Positions 14,001 to 14,270 of a stretch of 14,270 nucleotides of DNA are shown piece after piece. The DNA lies in the NCBI GenBank assembly GCA_002427845.1, contig DIYZ01000042.1, positions 4,798 through 19,067 of the forward strand, in the 5' to 3' direction. The notes beneath the pieces were generated by a model. That model saw only the letters and a program-made list of their open reading frames with translations. It made no database searches and had not been told where the DNA came from. This stretch comes from Chloracidobacterium sp. UBA6041. GTDB taxonomy: Bacteria > Acidobacteriota > Blastocatellia > Pyrinomonadales > Pyrinomonadaceae. A program made the translations under genes and the position numbers. Position 1 is the stretch's first letter. Each line of letters opens with the position of its first letter.

Positions 14001-14267
14001 AGGAAGCGCTGAGCAAGTGCCAGAGTTAGGCGTGAGTGCTCGCTGACCAGCGGGGGCGAGCCCACCTTCCCAACCACGAGCTGATCAGAGTTGAGTTCCG
14101 ATTCTTGATCGAAAGGCTTTCAAGCGGGTTTAACCAATTCGTCAGAGAGTCTCACGGCTGGGAAGGTGGGACTAGCACCGCAACGAGTCTGTCGGAAAAA
14201 TCAAGAATCGCAAAAAACGGGGAATCAAAAATCATTCGCCGCAACCGAAAAACTCGTTAGAGGGCAA
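14001..14267. other. Spacer downstream of pyrG with inverted repeats
   Basis: A perfect 12-base inverted pair, CCCACCTTCCCA (14061-14072) and TGGGAAGGTGGG (14159-14170), encloses about 86 bases. A second pair, GATTCTTGAT (14100-14109) and ATCAAGAATC (14200-14209), interleaves with it. The open frame at 14036-14260 has no recognisable protein character. TAGAGGGCAA ends immediately before ATG at 14268-14270, which could be the ribosome binding site and start codon of the next gene. In many Gram-negatives kdsA follows pyrG, but no coding sequence is visible here to test that. Confidence 0.5.
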
Positions 14268-14270
14268 ATG

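Noticed and set aside
14036..14260. 74-codon open frame after pyrG
   Set aside because: No recognisable domain or ribosome binding site, and it overlaps the interleaved inverted repeats.

Overview
The window looks like chromosomal housekeeping DNA from a Gram-negative bacterium, most likely an Acidobacteriota member (Blastocatellia/Pyrinomonas-like). The reasons are a von Willebrand A protein of the acidobacterial VWFA-related type, a Kdo-activating enzyme (KdsB, which implies lipopolysaccharide), a hemX-hemA-hemC haem cluster, and intergenic spaces crowded with short palindromes and low-complexity repeats. The phylum call is an inference from gene content, not a measured placement.

Layout. 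Positions 1-2681 (minus strand) carry the tetrapyrrole cluster: a CcsA/HemX-like membrane protein, glutamyl-tRNA reductase (hemA) and the start of porphobilinogen deaminase (hemC, cut by the window edge). After a 475-base repeat-rich divergent spacer, 3157-4560 (plus) encodes a secreted VWA protein. A second repeat-rich spacer leads to an HD-domain hydrolase (4983-5570), which converges on a small three-helix membrane protein (5690-6025, minus). Positions 6183-7604 (plus) hold a tight pair, proline dehydrogenase then an NfeD-type membrane protein, converging on a PP2C Ser/Thr phosphatase (7630-8556, minus). A cystathionine gamma-synthase/lyase (8747-9886, minus) follows, with copies of one repeat family on both sides. 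An 843-base stretch (9887-10729) has no intact gene, only a VWA-domain remnant, hairpins and repeats. The right end (plus) is kdsB, a small one-helix membrane protein and pyrG (CTP synthase). PyrG makes the CTP that KdsB uses to form CMP-Kdo, so this is a coherent cell-envelope/nucleotide set, and a further gene may start at the last three bases.

No phage, transposase, CRISPR array, rRNA or tRNA was seen, and I found no convincing undescribed defence or metabolic system. The unusual signal is the repeat biology. At least eight repeat families occupy the spacers, and several have spread into coding sequence: an insertion and a C-terminal tail in KdsB, and the tail of the small membrane protein. 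A four-copy 14-base tandem array, each copy carrying a Shine-Dalgarno-like core, leads directly into pyrG.
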